A stretch of DNA of 53,460 nucleotides from Bacteroidota bacterium (GCA_016845105.1 JAERTF010000107.1:1-53460); one strand, 5' to 3'. Counted from the first letter of the stretch, positions 44,001-53,112 are shown. Made by a program: numbers and translations. Notes: a model not told the origin generated them from the letters alone.

Positions 44001-45125
44001 TGCATTCCAAAGTGTTTGTTCATCTTCCCAATCATACTGATATATTCTACCCAGCTTTGTTCCATCATTAGATACAGCATATATATGTCCATCAGGTGCA
44101 GTTTGCAAAAATGTACGTCCAAAGTCATTAACAGGGGCACCAGTTACGGCTATAATATTGTTTGTTGATGTATAATTCATATAATCTATCTTTATTATAC
44201 CGCCGTTAGTTGTTGAAGCATAAAGCATGTTGTTTTCATAGGCAGAAAATTCAATACCACCAATTCGACCAAGTTCAAGATCAATTATCTTTACAATAAC
44301 AGGGTTGTCATCTAGTACAACTACTATCTCACCTACATCGTTTGTAATACCATCTCCATCATGTATCCATGCTATCACATCAATATCCTGTCCTCCATCA
44401 TTTAATATTGTATGTTCAACATTGTATGCATCGAAATGGTTTTCAGACAAATATTGATTTGTATGATCTACTATTGGAGGATCAATTAATGATACACTAT
44501 TTTGTGTAATAATCCATTTACGTAAACCAGGAGTAAGGAAAGTTGTGTTTGGTTGTTCAGAACTTGTTGCCACAGTATATAATTCTCTTTGTTCGCTTTC
44601 TTCATTATCAATTGCAAAACCAACATATCCCAAATCTATACCACCGAATAGTTCTGTCCGGTTGTTAGAATTAGCTTGTCCGGTTATGGTATTGAACGAT
44701 ATTTCGTTATAACTAAGTGCTTTGTCATGTGGTTCTATATCAGTAAAGAATGAGAAATATTCATTTTCCATCCCGTAACGGTTAATAATTTGATATTCGG
44801 GTAGCAGGCTCCGAGTGTTCCATATATTAGTACTTGACGCACAAAGTCGTTCATCAACTACATAACATTGTCTGTTATAATTTTCATCATAGCAACCTCC
44901 CGATAAGTCGTGATAGTCATTGCCATTTAGGGGTACGACGTGATCCAAAGATACTTCATCAATTAATCCGTCATCAGTAAAAGTTAACTGATAGCTGGCA
45001 TATTGGTAATTTGGATTAATTGACATTGTAGGTATGACCCATCTTCCAAGTACTTGTTGTGCATTTAATATATTGTATAAACTACCAAATATTAGTATTG
45101 TAAAAAAGATAATATATTTCTTCAT
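41013..45125 (-). CDS. Large T9SS type A sorted protein with SprB-like and right-handed beta-helix regions
   Basis: 1370 residues. A signal peptide (1-22, ILIFGSLYNILNAQQ) precedes an N-terminal region of about 400 residues resembling propeller-like surface modules. An SprB-like repeat spans about 420-495 (STPTCPGQTNGTATITVEGG, NLGVGDYRCVVTDSYGN). From about 505-930 there are many N-x-x-F/I-x-N-x-x-x-G units typical of a right-handed parallel beta-helix (GIVLLSNSTFQNNMR, GIGINSMDAGYHIV). Residues about 960-1260 are helical and acidic (LSEEVLKAVADRTDVFPESV). The C-terminal type A sorting domain is at 1290-1370 (SARPNPAKEWTEFEYELPLN, PNGIYLYTLKSYG). Likely an adhesin or surface fibre; ligand unknown. 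A tetranucleotide repeat lies 105 bases upstream. Confidence 0.9.
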   Translation of the reverse strand: MKKYIIFFTILIFGSLYNILNAQQVLGRWVIPTMSINPNYQYASYQLTFTDDGLIDEVSLDHVVPLNGNDYHDLSGGCYDENYNRQCYVVDERLCASSTNIWNTRSLLPEYQIINRYGMENEYFSFFTDIEPHDKALSYNEISFNTITGQANSNNRTELFGGIDLGYVGFAIDNEESEQRELYTVATSSEQPNTTFLTPGLRKWIITQNSVSLIDPPIVDHTNQYLSENHFDAYNVEHTILNDGGQDIDVIAWIHDGDGITNDVGEIVVVLDDNPVIVKIIDLELGRIGGIEFSAYENNMLYASTTNGGIIKIDYMNYTSTNNIIAVTGAPVNDFGRTFLQTAPDGHIYAVSNDGTKLGRIYQYDWEDEQTLWNAGEFNENAHTFTNSSVSTFRVFNSENYYILPENQRVHNIMTNTVESTPTCPGQTNGTATITVEGGFPTYTLELVKDNEVIAGPYTNNGEPHTFTNLGVGDYRCVVTDSYGNVMNVDFTIEEIDYDENFFVTYSSSNDPIIIDNIDVKTYKLGFELINNTKMTISNSTFMFGPDAKIIIEPGSELIVNGSTLTNYEDCYDPWQGVQVVGNSNMSQYQYPDGTIRQGMLVVKNNSHIKNAWIGITNYKKNVVGSNGGIVLLSNSTFQNNMRTVDFREYTNFNPSGAEIRLPYRCEFINCDFEVNNSYLFTEDVTEFIKFDNVDGINIRGCRFHNNHTAGQNRGIGINSMDAGYHIVDYVNFGNTYISEFYNLYKGLNVLNDGSGTNTIVVDSVDFINNSIGIYISGVNYPTIIDSKFEIGYNDVDWNTCGGYSMGYGIDIHNSIGFAIEENSFTKMTGTPTGYYTGIRNYECPCDVDWIYLNTFTNLSYGNYAYGMNRETIDDKQGLKYECNLNSNNNVDFIVTSEDADDAMIHTHQGEDGVEANGNTFSDVNFPEIDWSFRQEGKQTIIWYYCNESCTNQYPEHVYTTHSDYFKIEPEPKKDCLSHYNDISSIKLSSYERQIEETEYALNKADYDNVKVLYDNLKDGGNTTSELLDIETATPNDMWTLRTQLLGDSPHLSEEVLKAVADRTDVFPESVIFDIMAANPDEMQEEELLDYLENKEDPLPDYMISILRDLADGGTYKSILLRDMANYHAASIRPAQNIIRSILSDSVADQTDLRNWLDNFGSMGSDKQIIESFLYERDTTNAVALLNMLPAMYELSSEDLDDYNNYSYLINLQVDQIKENRSKYQLDSTEIIELSWLADSANGSTQAYAKNILEFTQGASYCDCLYVNDTSLMKSTDSFNDFSVSYQSGKLSARPNPAKEWTEFEYELPLNAMNGKLILSTIRGEIIEILDITTNKGLIFYDTRKIPNGIYLYTLKSYGTSITEKLIVNH

Positions 45126-45229
45126 AATTTTTTTGTTTAATCCTTATTGGTTAATTGTTTTAAGTTATTAATTTAATTTTAGTTGATAAGGTTTAGGATT
45201 ATGTAATTAAGGTGGGTGGAGGTCTAGCA

Positions 45230-45264
<35 letters not shown>

Positions 45265-45529
45265 TAGATGGCTTGCTTACAAATAAAGTAGCAACACGAT
45301 TTTTTATAATCATGCAACAATACATATTGTTTTGCATAGCAAAAGCCATAGAAGTTAAGTAGGTTAGTGGTTCTTCTATACTTTAGTACCCGAAAAAACT
45401 TTTATTATACTCTTTTGGATTATTTTTTATTAGGGAAAAGCTAGTTTAGATTGAGTTTGAATAATAAAGTAATGGGTATTTGCCCAAAGTGCTTGATTAT
45501 AAGTTTGGTGTAAGGATTTGTATTTGATA

Positions 45530-45548
45530 GTCAAGAATCAAGATACAA
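45530..45548 (+). repeat. Solitary repeat related to the four-helix-bundle cassette arms
   Basis: GTCAAGAATCAAGATACAA shares the GTCAAGAA-x-CAAGAT core with the left arm at 6600-6631. It is downstream of the alanine dehydrogenase-like gene, with no second arm or four-helix-bundle gene nearby. It could be an insertion footprint or an independent simple sequence. Confidence 0.4.
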
Positions 45549-45589
45549 TATTAGTGAATGACTGTATCCAAAACCCAGAAAACTATAAA

Positions 45590-46813
45590 TCACCCAAAGG
45601 CAGCCAACAGAAGTTCTAAATCTCGGGAGCGTAATCCAAACAAATGGCCAATGTGATTATTTGTGAGAGTACCATTATAAATATACACTCCTTGCCTAAA
45701 TCCAGTATCATTTCTAAGCATTTGCTGGATACCTCCAAATTCAGAAATTTGTAATAACATGGGTGTAATGATATTGCTTAAAGAAAATGAAGCTGTGTTG
45801 GGAACGCATGAAGCAATATTAGGAACACAATAATGTGTTATATCATGCTTTTCATAAATTGGATTATCGTGAGTTGTTGGTTTAGATGTTTCAAAACACC
45901 CACCTTGATCTATACTAACGTCAATAATAACAGACCCCGGATTCATTTGTTTAACAAGATCTTCGGTTATTAAGCATGGTGAAATGCCAAGGGTTGTAAA
46001 TTTTGCCGAGATTACTACATCAGCTTGTTTTAATGCTGGCTTTATTGATTCGGAATGCAGCGTCGATGTAGGAAGGTTATTCCCCAGTTTTTCTTGTATT
46101 CTCCGAAGTTTTGTTACTGAGCTATCAAAAATATTGACCGAAGCACCCATTCCAATAGCTGTTCTTGCCGCATAACGAGCAACTGTTCCTGATCCAATAA
46201 TTACAACGTTAGCAGGAGTAATTCCGGGAATACCACCTAGTAATTTACCTTTACCAAACTTAGTGCTTCGAAGATATTGAGCTGCCAAAAGTACAGATGT
46301 GTTCCCAACAATTTCACTTATTGATTTCATTACGGGCAGGGCACCTGCTTTATCCTGAATATAATCGTATGCAATAGCTATTGATTTTTGTGACATCAGC
46401 TTAGTAAAAAACGACTTTCTGGAATTAGGTAGAAATAATGATGAAAGCAATACTTTGTTTTTTCCCATCATATCAAGTTCATGCTCCGTAGGAGGGGCAA
46501 CCTTAACAATTACATCACTGTTAAAGGCTTCTTCGGTTGAACTTACGATTTTTGCACCAAACTTGGCATATTCTTCATTGCTGAAGTTTGCACCAACACC
46601 TGCATTATCTTCAATTAGTACTCTATGACCGTTTTCAATAAGTAGTTTTACGGCTTCAGGGACCAGTGAAATCCGGTTTTCATTTTTAGAAGATTCGTTT
46701 GGAATACCAATGGTAAATCTACTTTTCTTTGGAATAGATTCGAGTGTTTCTTCTTGGGGCATTAGCTGCTCAACTTCCGATGGTTTTAAAAACCCTTTAC
46801 TACTGTCTTCCAT
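45590..46813 (-). CDS. Alanine dehydrogenase-like protein with an altered active site
   Basis: A 407-residue member of the alanine dehydrogenase/transhydrogenase alpha family. An N-terminal extension of about 30 residues precedes RFTIGIPNESSKNENRISLV. It has the Rossmann motif IGSGTVARYAARTAIGMG, IIDVSIDQGGCFETS, and HYCVPNIASCVPNTASFSLS. The catalytic Lys region (VIVKVAPPTE) is kept. The family segment L-H-L-A, which holds the catalytic His of true alanine dehydrogenases, reads LFLPNS here, so the His is Phe. Alanine deamination is therefore doubtful. It is adjacent to tsaE and porX, a linkage I recall from other Bacteroidota. The 77-base gap to tsaE suggests cotranscription. Confidence 0.75.
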   Translation of the reverse strand: MEDSSKGFLKPSEVEQLMPQEETLESIPKKSRFTIGIPNESSKNENRISLVPEAVKLLIENGHRVLIEDNAGVGANFSNEEYAKFGAKIVSSTEEAFNSDVIVKVAPPTEHELDMMGKNKVLLSSLFLPNSRKSFFTKLMSQKSIAIAYDYIQDKAGALPVMKSISEIVGNTSVLLAAQYLRSTKFGKGKLLGGIPGITPANVVIIGSGTVARYAARTAIGMGASVNIFDSSVTKLRRIQEKLGNNLPTSTLHSESIKPALKQADVVISAKFTTLGISPCLITEDLVKQMNPGSVIIDVSIDQGGCFETSKPTTHDNPIYEKHDITHYCVPNIASCVPNTASFSLSNIITPMLLQISEFGGIQQMLRNDTGFRQGVYIYNGTLTNNHIGHLFGLRSRDLELLLAAFG

Positions 46814-46890
46814 GAATACAATAACTGATAATATGAAAGAATCATCAATCCTAAAATCAAATACCCATTACGACAAAAAAGCTCCTATTA

Positions 46891-47319
46891 TCAATGAGTG
46901 TTTAATGAATAGTTGATAACTCTTATACCATTTTCTTTTTCTTCAATCAGTATGTATACGTATGATTGTGGTAAAAGTTCCAAAACTAATTCTGGCCATT
47001 CAATAAAACAATAGTTATCACTATAAAAATACTCTTCATAACCAATGTCGAATACTTCATCAAGTTTTTTAATTCTATAGAAATCAAAGTGATAAACGGG
47101 TTCTTCATTGTTGGCAGAATATTCATTTACAAGTGCAAAAGTGGGGCTGCTGACTACTTCGGTTATTCCCAACTCGACGCAAAACTCTTTAATAAGAGTT
47201 GTTTTACCAGCTCCCATAGGGCCATTAATTGCAAAAATATTGTGGCCTTTCATATCCGTTAATATCGTATTTGCAACAAATGCCAATTCGTCTAAATTTG
47301 ATGCAGTTAAAGTGTTCAT
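46891..47319 (-). CDS. tsaE: tRNA threonylcarbamoyladenosine biosynthesis ATPase TsaE
   Basis: A 142-residue ATPase that stimulates the TsaB-TsaD complex making t6A37 in tRNA. Motifs are Walker A NGPMGAGKTTLIKEF, SSPTFALVNEY, YHFDFYRIKKLDEVFDIGYE and FIEWPE. The ATG at 47319 overlaps the porX stop by one base, so the two are translationally coupled. TsaB and TsaD are not in the window. Confidence 0.95.
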   Translation of the reverse strand: MNTLTASNLDELAFVANTILTDMKGHNIFAINGPMGAGKTTLIKEFCVELGITEVVSSPTFALVNEYSANNEEPVYHFDFYRIKKLDEVFDIGYEEYFYSDNYCFIEWPELVLELLPQSYVYILIEEKENGIRVINYSLNTH

Positions 47320-48872
47320 TATTTAGATGTAAGTGTAATTATCGGAATTAAGATTTCTTCCATGGATAAACCTCCATGTTGAAAAGTGTTTTTGTAATAA
47401 TTCGCATAGTAATTATAATTGTTTGGGTATGCGAAAAAATCGGAACCTCTTGAAAAAACCCACCTGGTACTTATATTTATTTTAGGAAGGTGATACTCCT
47501 CAGGGTTTTGTATTTCGAAAACTTCCTTGGCCTTGTAGTTTAAACTTTTTCCATATTTGTACCTCAGGTTGGTGTTCACATTCTTGTCACCAACAATCTT
47601 AACAGGATCTGTTACTTTTACCGATCCATGATCAGTTGTTATAAGTACAGTTACATCTTTTGAGGCAAGATATTTTATTATGTCGAATAGTGAGGAATGC
47701 TCGAACCATGAAAGCATTAATGATCTATATGCTGCTTCATCATCTGCAAGTTCGCGGATAATCTCCATCTCGGTACGGGCATGTGATAGCATATCTACAA
47801 AGTTGTAAACTATTACATTAAAATCGGTAGTCATTAGATTTGAGATATTTTCAAATAATTTACGGCCCGCATTAAGATTTAGAATTTTATTATATGAAAT
47901 TGTTGATTTTCTACGATAGCGATCAAATAACTCTTGCAGTAGTTCTTTTTCGTATTTGTTTTTGGTACCCTCTTCATGTTCGTCTACCCAATATTGTGGG
48001 TATCTATTTCTAATATCGTTGGGCATTAAACCAGAAAAAAGAGCATTACGTGCGTATTGTGTCGTGGTTGGAATTATTCCGTAATAAAGATTATCTTTTT
48101 CAACCCTAAAGTATTGTTCAATCAAAGGTTGAATGACTTTCCATTGATCATATCTTAAATTGTCTACAAGTAGCATAAATACTTTTTTCCCTTTGTCGAG
48201 TAATGGGAATGCAACATCTCTTACTAAAGTATGCGATAATACGGGTTTATCTTCGCTATTTCCATCAAGCCAATCCTTATAATTATTCTCATAAAACTTT
48301 GCAAATGCATTATTTGCTTCATGCTTTTGTATGTTCAGTATTTCAATAATTCCTTTATCGTCCGATTTTTCTAAATCAGTTTCATATCTTATTAAATCCT
48401 TATATACATTTCCCCATTCTTTCCAATCAAGTCTATCGGTGATTTTCATTCCAAGTTCGCGGAATTGTTGCTGGTATGTTGTGGTTGCCTTTTCTCCCGC
48501 AAGCTTTCTGTTTTCCAGGTTGCGTTTTAAAGAGAGCAATATTTGGCTTGGTTTAACAGGTTTAATTAGGTAATCTGCAATATTTGAACCAATGGCATCC
48601 TCCATAATGGATTCTTCTTCACTTTTTGTGATCATAACAACCGGAAGACCTGCATTATGTTTTTTAATACTTTCAAGAGCCTCAATACCACTCATGCCTG
48701 GCATTTGCTCATCCAAAAAAACAATGTCGTAATGGTTTTCCATCACAAGCTCAACAGCCTCATCACCACTTACAACTGCATCTACATCATATCCTTTTTC
48801 TTCAAGATACATTATATGTGGTTTAAGCATTTGTATTTCGTCATCGGCCCACAATATTCTTATTTTGCTCAT
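47319..48872 (-). CDS. porX: PorX: response regulator with PglZ domain controlling T9SS
   Basis: 517 residues. The N-terminal receiver domain (residues 1-120) has the acidic pair ADDE, phospho-acceptor VFLDEQMPGMSG (Asp near residue 54), switch Thr MITKSEE and Lys in YLIKPVKP. A helical linker leads to a PglZ/alkaline-phosphatase-like domain from about residue 210 (FMLLVDNLRYDQWKVI, TTTQYARNALFSGLMPND, LITTDHGSVKV), which binds zinc and hydrolyses oligonucleotides in characterised PorX. In Porphyromonas and Flavobacterium, PorX with PorY and SigP controls T9SS genes. PorY and SigP are not seen here. Confidence 0.95.
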   Translation of the reverse strand: MSKIRILWADDEIQMLKPHIMYLEEKGYDVDAVVSGDEAVELVMENHYDIVFLDEQMPGMSGIEALESIKKHNAGLPVVMITKSEEESIMEDAIGSNIADYLIKPVKPSQILLSLKRNLENRKLAGEKATTTYQQQFRELGMKITDRLDWKEWGNVYKDLIRYETDLEKSDDKGIIEILNIQKHEANNAFAKFYENNYKDWLDGNSEDKPVLSHTLVRDVAFPLLDKGKKVFMLLVDNLRYDQWKVIQPLIEQYFRVEKDNLYYGIIPTTTQYARNALFSGLMPNDIRNRYPQYWVDEHEEGTKNKYEKELLQELFDRYRRKSTISYNKILNLNAGRKLFENISNLMTTDFNVIVYNFVDMLSHARTEMEIIRELADDEAAYRSLMLSWFEHSSLFDIIKYLASKDVTVLITTDHGSVKVTDPVKIVGDKNVNTNLRYKYGKSLNYKAKEVFEIQNPEEYHLPKINISTRWVFSRGSDFFAYPNNYNYYANYYKNTFQHGGLSMEEILIPIITLTSK

Positions 48873-49060
48873 ATTCCGCTTTTTGATTTTATTCAGTTAA
48901 TTTTGTGTATTGTTTTTAAGAGAATGGATTAAGTATGGGAGATTATTTCTCAGACTAGATCCTATTTCACAACTATAGTTATTGATATATTAGTACAATG
49001 ACAAATCGAAGTAAATATTGTGCCAACTAAAGTCATCTTATTACAAAATTAACAAATTTT

Positions 49061-50299
49061 ATGAGGAGCATGGAAGTAAATAAACGCAAAATATTCAATG
49101 ATCCAGTATATGGTTTCGTAACAATACCAAATGAATTGATATTTGATATAATTGAACATCAATGTTTTCAGCGAATGAGACGAATAAAGCAATTGGGTTT
49201 AACACATTTGGTTTACCCAGGTGCCTTGCATACTCGTTTTCAACACTCACTTGGAGCCATGCATCTTATGACACGAGGAATTGCCGAACTGCGATTTAAG
49301 GGATTAGATATTTCAGATGAAGAGTTTATTGGTGTATCAATAGCAATACTACTTCATGATATTGGTCATGGACCATACTCACATGCACTTGAGCATTCAA
49401 TTGTTGAAAATATTGATCATGAAAGGATTTCACAAATTTTTATGAATAGGTTAAACGAACAATTTGATGGACAGTTAAGTATGGGGATTGATATCTTCAA
49501 TAACACATATCCTAAAAAGTTTTTGCATAAATTAGTATCAGGTCAATTTGATATGGATCGACTTGATTATTTAAAGCGTGATAGTTTTTTTAGTGGAGTA
49601 TCAGAAGGAACAGTTAATTATGAGCGACTATTGAGTATGATTAATGTGGTTGATGATGAGCTTGTTATTGAAGCAAAAGGCATATACTCGGTTGAGAAAT
49701 TTATTACTGCCAGGAGATTAATGTATTGGCAGGTTTATCTGCATAAAACAGTATTGGTTGCCGAATATACAATTATGAAAGTGCTTAAACGAGCAAAGGA
49801 ACTTCGATTAAAAGGAGATGAACTTTTCGCAACTCCAGCTTTTGATTATTTTCTCAGAAATACCATAACAGATATTGATTTTGAAACCAATGATGAAGTT
49901 ATTCATAATTTTTCTAGACTTGATGACTATGATATTTCAACCTCAATGAAAGTTTGGGTTAATCATAGCGATTTAATACTTTCCACTTTAAGTAATAGTT
50001 TAATTAACAGGAAGTTATTTAAAATTGAAATTCAAAATGAGCCCTTTGATAGTGATATCATTGATAACATAAAAAATAGAGCAATTGATAGATTTGGATT
50101 GAGTGAAGATGAGGTTAACTATTTGGTAATTACAGATCATACTTCTAATTACACCTACAAACCCGGATCAAATAAAATAGGTATACTGCATAAGGATGGT
50201 AATGTTGTTGATATTGCAGAGGCGTCTGATCAGTTAAATATTTCGATGCTTGATAAACCAACCACTAAGTACTTTTTGGCTTATCCTAAAGAATTATAA
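49061..50299 (+). CDS. HD domain phosphohydrolase (dGTPase/SAMHD-like)
   Basis: A 412-residue HD-superfamily protein. The metal-binding motif has His62 (in HTRFQHSLG), His99-Asp100 (ILLHDIGHGPYSHALEH), and a later Asp in SGQFDMDRLDYLKRDSFFSG. These match SAMHD1/YpgQ-like proteins of the dNTPase or cyclic nucleotide family. Substrate is unknown. The ATG at 49061 gives MRSMEVNKRKIFNDPVYGFV. A second ATG three codons in (49070) is preceded by GAGG too closely to act as a Shine-Dalgarno site, so the first start is kept tentatively. It is monocistronic. Confidence 0.88.
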   Translation: MRSMEVNKRKIFNDPVYGFVTIPNELIFDIIEHQCFQRMRRIKQLGLTHLVYPGALHTRFQHSLGAMHLMTRGIAELRFKGLDISDEEFIGVSIAILLHDIGHGPYSHALEHSIVENIDHERISQIFMNRLNEQFDGQLSMGIDIFNNTYPKKFLHKLVSGQFDMDRLDYLKRDSFFSGVSEGTVNYERLLSMINVVDDELVIEAKGIYSVEKFITARRLMYWQVYLHKTVLVAEYTIMKVLKRAKELRLKGDELFATPAFDYFLRNTITDIDFETNDEVIHNFSRLDDYDISTSMKVWVNHSDLILSTLSNSLINRKLFKIEIQNEPFDSDIIDNIKNRAIDRFGLSEDEVNYLVITDHTSNYTYKPGSNKIGILHKDGNVVDIAEASDQLNISMLDKPTTKYFLAYPKEL

Positions 50300-50389
50300 T
50301 AATATTATCAGCTTTGGTGTTAATTACTAATTAACATTTACTTGTTAGCTATAGTTAAGTTTATTATACATAAACCTCTTCAATTGTAC

Positions 50390-50397
50390 TAACTTTG
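50390..50397 (+). promoter_or_regulatory. Likely -7 box of the 50418 gene
   Basis: TAACTTTG fits TAnnTTTG, 20 bases before the ATG at 50418. No -33 TTG at standard spacing. Confidence 0.4.
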
Positions 50398-50417
50398 TTA
50401 GGTGAAATTATCTCGGA

Positions 50418-53102
50418 ATGAATAAAAAAGGTATTATACAAATTATTGCTATTGCATCCTTGTTAATTATAGTAATAACTTGGTTTATAATTGAAAACTT
50501 TAATAAAGTCACCGGGGTGCCACTCGAAATGATTCCCAATAATGCTGAATTGGTAATTGAAATTGAATCCCCGTGGATCACCTATAACAAATTGGAAAAG
50601 GACAATTCAATTTGGCAAAAACTAATAAGGGTTAATGCTATAGCTACCTTGAGAAATAAATTGATTTTTATTGATTCACTATTGGTTGACGATGAAGAAT
50701 ATATTGATTTGTTGAATAATAGTCCCTTGACCATTGCAATATATAACGATTCAATTTCTGGTATTGAGTCATTGATATTGTCAAAGGTAGCAAGAAACCC
50801 CAATTTAGCCGGAATAAAAAAAATGCTGAGCAAAAAGCTTGGAAGAGATTATGGTGTACTGGAAATTGCAGGGGTAAGTAATGGCTTTAAAATTGTTGAT
50901 GCTGATAGAAGTATAACAAATTATTTCGCAATAGTTGATGGTGTGTTTGTTTACAGCACATCATTGAATCTACTAACAAAACTACTTGAAACCAACCAAG
51001 GTAAATTCACTAACCTGACAATTGATACTTCTTTTATGAAGCTATATCAAACAAGTGGATCAAAAGCTATGGCAAAGGTTTTTGTAAATTATAATGGAAT
51101 CTTTAAACTATTGAACCCATATATCGCAACCGATGACATTGAAGAATTGAAATGGGTTTCAAGTTTTGCAAGTTGGACAGAGATTGATTTATTGCTAAAA
51201 AATAATGAGTTAATATTTTCTGGATTTACTTTAGCTGATTCAGATAAGAAATATCTGCAGAGTTTCCAAGATCAAAAACCCGTAAAGTTTAGCGCCATTA
51301 ATATATTACCATACAATACAAACACCATGCTTTGGATGGGGTTAAGTGACTTCAAATCATATTTTTATAGTCGAACTAACGGATCCGATGCTAAAACAAT
51401 TTCTGCCAAACAAAGATTCGATATAGATGAACTGATTGATGTATTTAGTGATGAGTTTGTATTAGCCTCTAACTCTGAAACTATTGGTGGACTTAAAAAC
51501 GGATCCTGGTTCGCAGTAAAGGTTTCGGATCTGGAAAAAGCAAAAACCTGCCTAAAGCAATTATCACGATACAATGGAGGTGTTAAAGCTGTTAAATACA
51601 ACAATTACAGTATTGGAAAGATAAATAACACGGGCTTTATTCCAAATATTTTCGGTAAGGCATTCTCCATAATCAAACAAAACTATTACACTTTTATTGG
51701 TGACTACATTGTTTTTGCAAATTCTGAAAACTCAATTAAAAATATAATAGGTTATGTTGAAATAGGGAAAACCCTCGATTTAAATGATAATTTTAAAAAC
51801 TTCTCTGATAATATTTCAACTAACTCAAACCTTCTGGTTTATTTAAAACCTACAGCACTTGATCGTAGGTTCACTCAATTTTTTACTCCCGAGGTTTCAC
51901 GAGAATTACAACTTTATAATAAAGTGATTTCTTCGTTCCAGGGATTATCCTTTCAACTAACATCTGGCAATCCATTGTGTTTTACTAATATTTATACTAA
52001 TCATTCTGAAGTTTATCATGAAGAAAATTTGGCCTTGTGGAAAACTCAGCTTGATTCTGATATCATCTGGGGCCCATTTTTGGTTTCTAATCATAATACC
52101 AAGAACCAAAACATAATAGTTTTTGATGATCTTAATAATATGTATCTAATAGATGCTGATGGAAGTATTTTATGGAAGAAAAAAGTTGATGGTAAACCTA
52201 TTAGTGAAGTTCATGAAGTTGATTTTTATAAGAACAGAAAAATTCAGTATTTATTTAATACAGGGAATCATATCTATTTGATTGATAGAAAAGGGCGTAA
52301 TGTAACAGGTTATCCAAAAAAGCTTCACTCAAAAGCTACAAATGGGGTAGTTGTTTTTGATTATCTTAAAAATAAGGATTATAGATTGTTGTTGGCACAA
52401 TCGGATAAAAGAATTTACAATTATTCGATCAAAGGAAAAGAAATTTCAGGTTGGAAAAAGCCAAGGACATCTAATATAGTTGTTGATCCGGTGAACAGAT
52501 TGCTGGCAAACAAAAAAGACTATATAATTATTACTGATATTGAAGATGCAATAAAAATTGTTGACAGAAAAGGTAACCGCAGGATCAAGGTGTCAAGTAA
52601 GTTAAAAAAAGCAAAGAACTCTGATTATTATGTTAATCGAACGAACAGCAAAGGAATTATAATAACTACTGATGCCAAAGGAAAGCTTGTATATATCTCA
52701 TCATCAGGGAATGTAAAGTACACCGATTTTGGTGAGTTTAGTCCGGATCACTTTTTCCTTTATGAGGATTTCAATGGTGACAGGTCAAAGGATTTTATTT
52801 TTATTGATAACAATCAGCTAAAAGTATTTGATAGGTTTAAAAAAATACTTTTTAGTTATGATTTTGGAACAAATATTACCATAAAACCAACATTTTTTAG
52901 TTTGGGTAACAAACGTTATGTGCTTGGGGTTGTTGCTGATAAAGAAAAAACTATCTATCTTTTTGATAGCGATGGAAACATAATTATAAGCAAGGGATTA
53001 GTTGGTGAAACACCGTTTACGGTTGGCAACCTTAAGAATACAAGTAAGATTAACCTGGTTTCCGCAGCGGGTAAAACTCTATACAACTATAGGTTAAATT
53101 AA
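50418..53102 (+). CDS. Membrane-anchored protein with DUF3352-like and propeller-like regions
   Basis: 894 residues. One N-terminal helix (residues about 7-26, IQIIAIASLLIIVITWFII) makes it a signal anchor. IPNNAELVIEIESPW opens a DUF3352-like region extending to about residue 540, with repeated sub-units such as KPVKFSAINILPYNTNTMLW. From about 555 on come strand repeats with D-x-x-G-x-x-x-W/x patterns (NMYLIDADGSILWKKKVDG, HIYLIDRKGRNVTGYPKK, IYLFDSDGNIIISKGL), probably a beta-propeller or PQQ-like fold. Location: periplasm-facing. Function unknown. It follows the HD gene by 118 bases. Confidence 0.75.
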   Translation: MNKKGIIQIIAIASLLIIVITWFIIENFNKVTGVPLEMIPNNAELVIEIESPWITYNKLEKDNSIWQKLIRVNAIATLRNKLIFIDSLLVDDEEYIDLLNNSPLTIAIYNDSISGIESLILSKVARNPNLAGIKKMLSKKLGRDYGVLEIAGVSNGFKIVDADRSITNYFAIVDGVFVYSTSLNLLTKLLETNQGKFTNLTIDTSFMKLYQTSGSKAMAKVFVNYNGIFKLLNPYIATDDIEELKWVSSFASWTEIDLLLKNNELIFSGFTLADSDKKYLQSFQDQKPVKFSAINILPYNTNTMLWMGLSDFKSYFYSRTNGSDAKTISAKQRFDIDELIDVFSDEFVLASNSETIGGLKNGSWFAVKVSDLEKAKTCLKQLSRYNGGVKAVKYNNYSIGKINNTGFIPNIFGKAFSIIKQNYYTFIGDYIVFANSENSIKNIIGYVEIGKTLDLNDNFKNFSDNISTNSNLLVYLKPTALDRRFTQFFTPEVSRELQLYNKVISSFQGLSFQLTSGNPLCFTNIYTNHSEVYHEENLALWKTQLDSDIIWGPFLVSNHNTKNQNIIVFDDLNNMYLIDADGSILWKKKVDGKPISEVHEVDFYKNRKIQYLFNTGNHIYLIDRKGRNVTGYPKKLHSKATNGVVVFDYLKNKDYRLLLAQSDKRIYNYSIKGKEISGWKKPRTSNIVVDPVNRLLANKKDYIIITDIEDAIKIVDRKGNRRIKVSSKLKKAKNSDYYVNRTNSKGIIITTDAKGKLVYISSSGNVKYTDFGEFSPDHFFLYEDFNGDRSKDFIFIDNNQLKVFDRFKKILFSYDFGTNITIKPTFFSLGNKRYVLGVVADKEKTIYLFDSDGNIIISKGLVGETPFTVGNLKNTSKINLVSAAGKTLYNYRLN

Positions 53103-53112
53103 AAATAACTAC

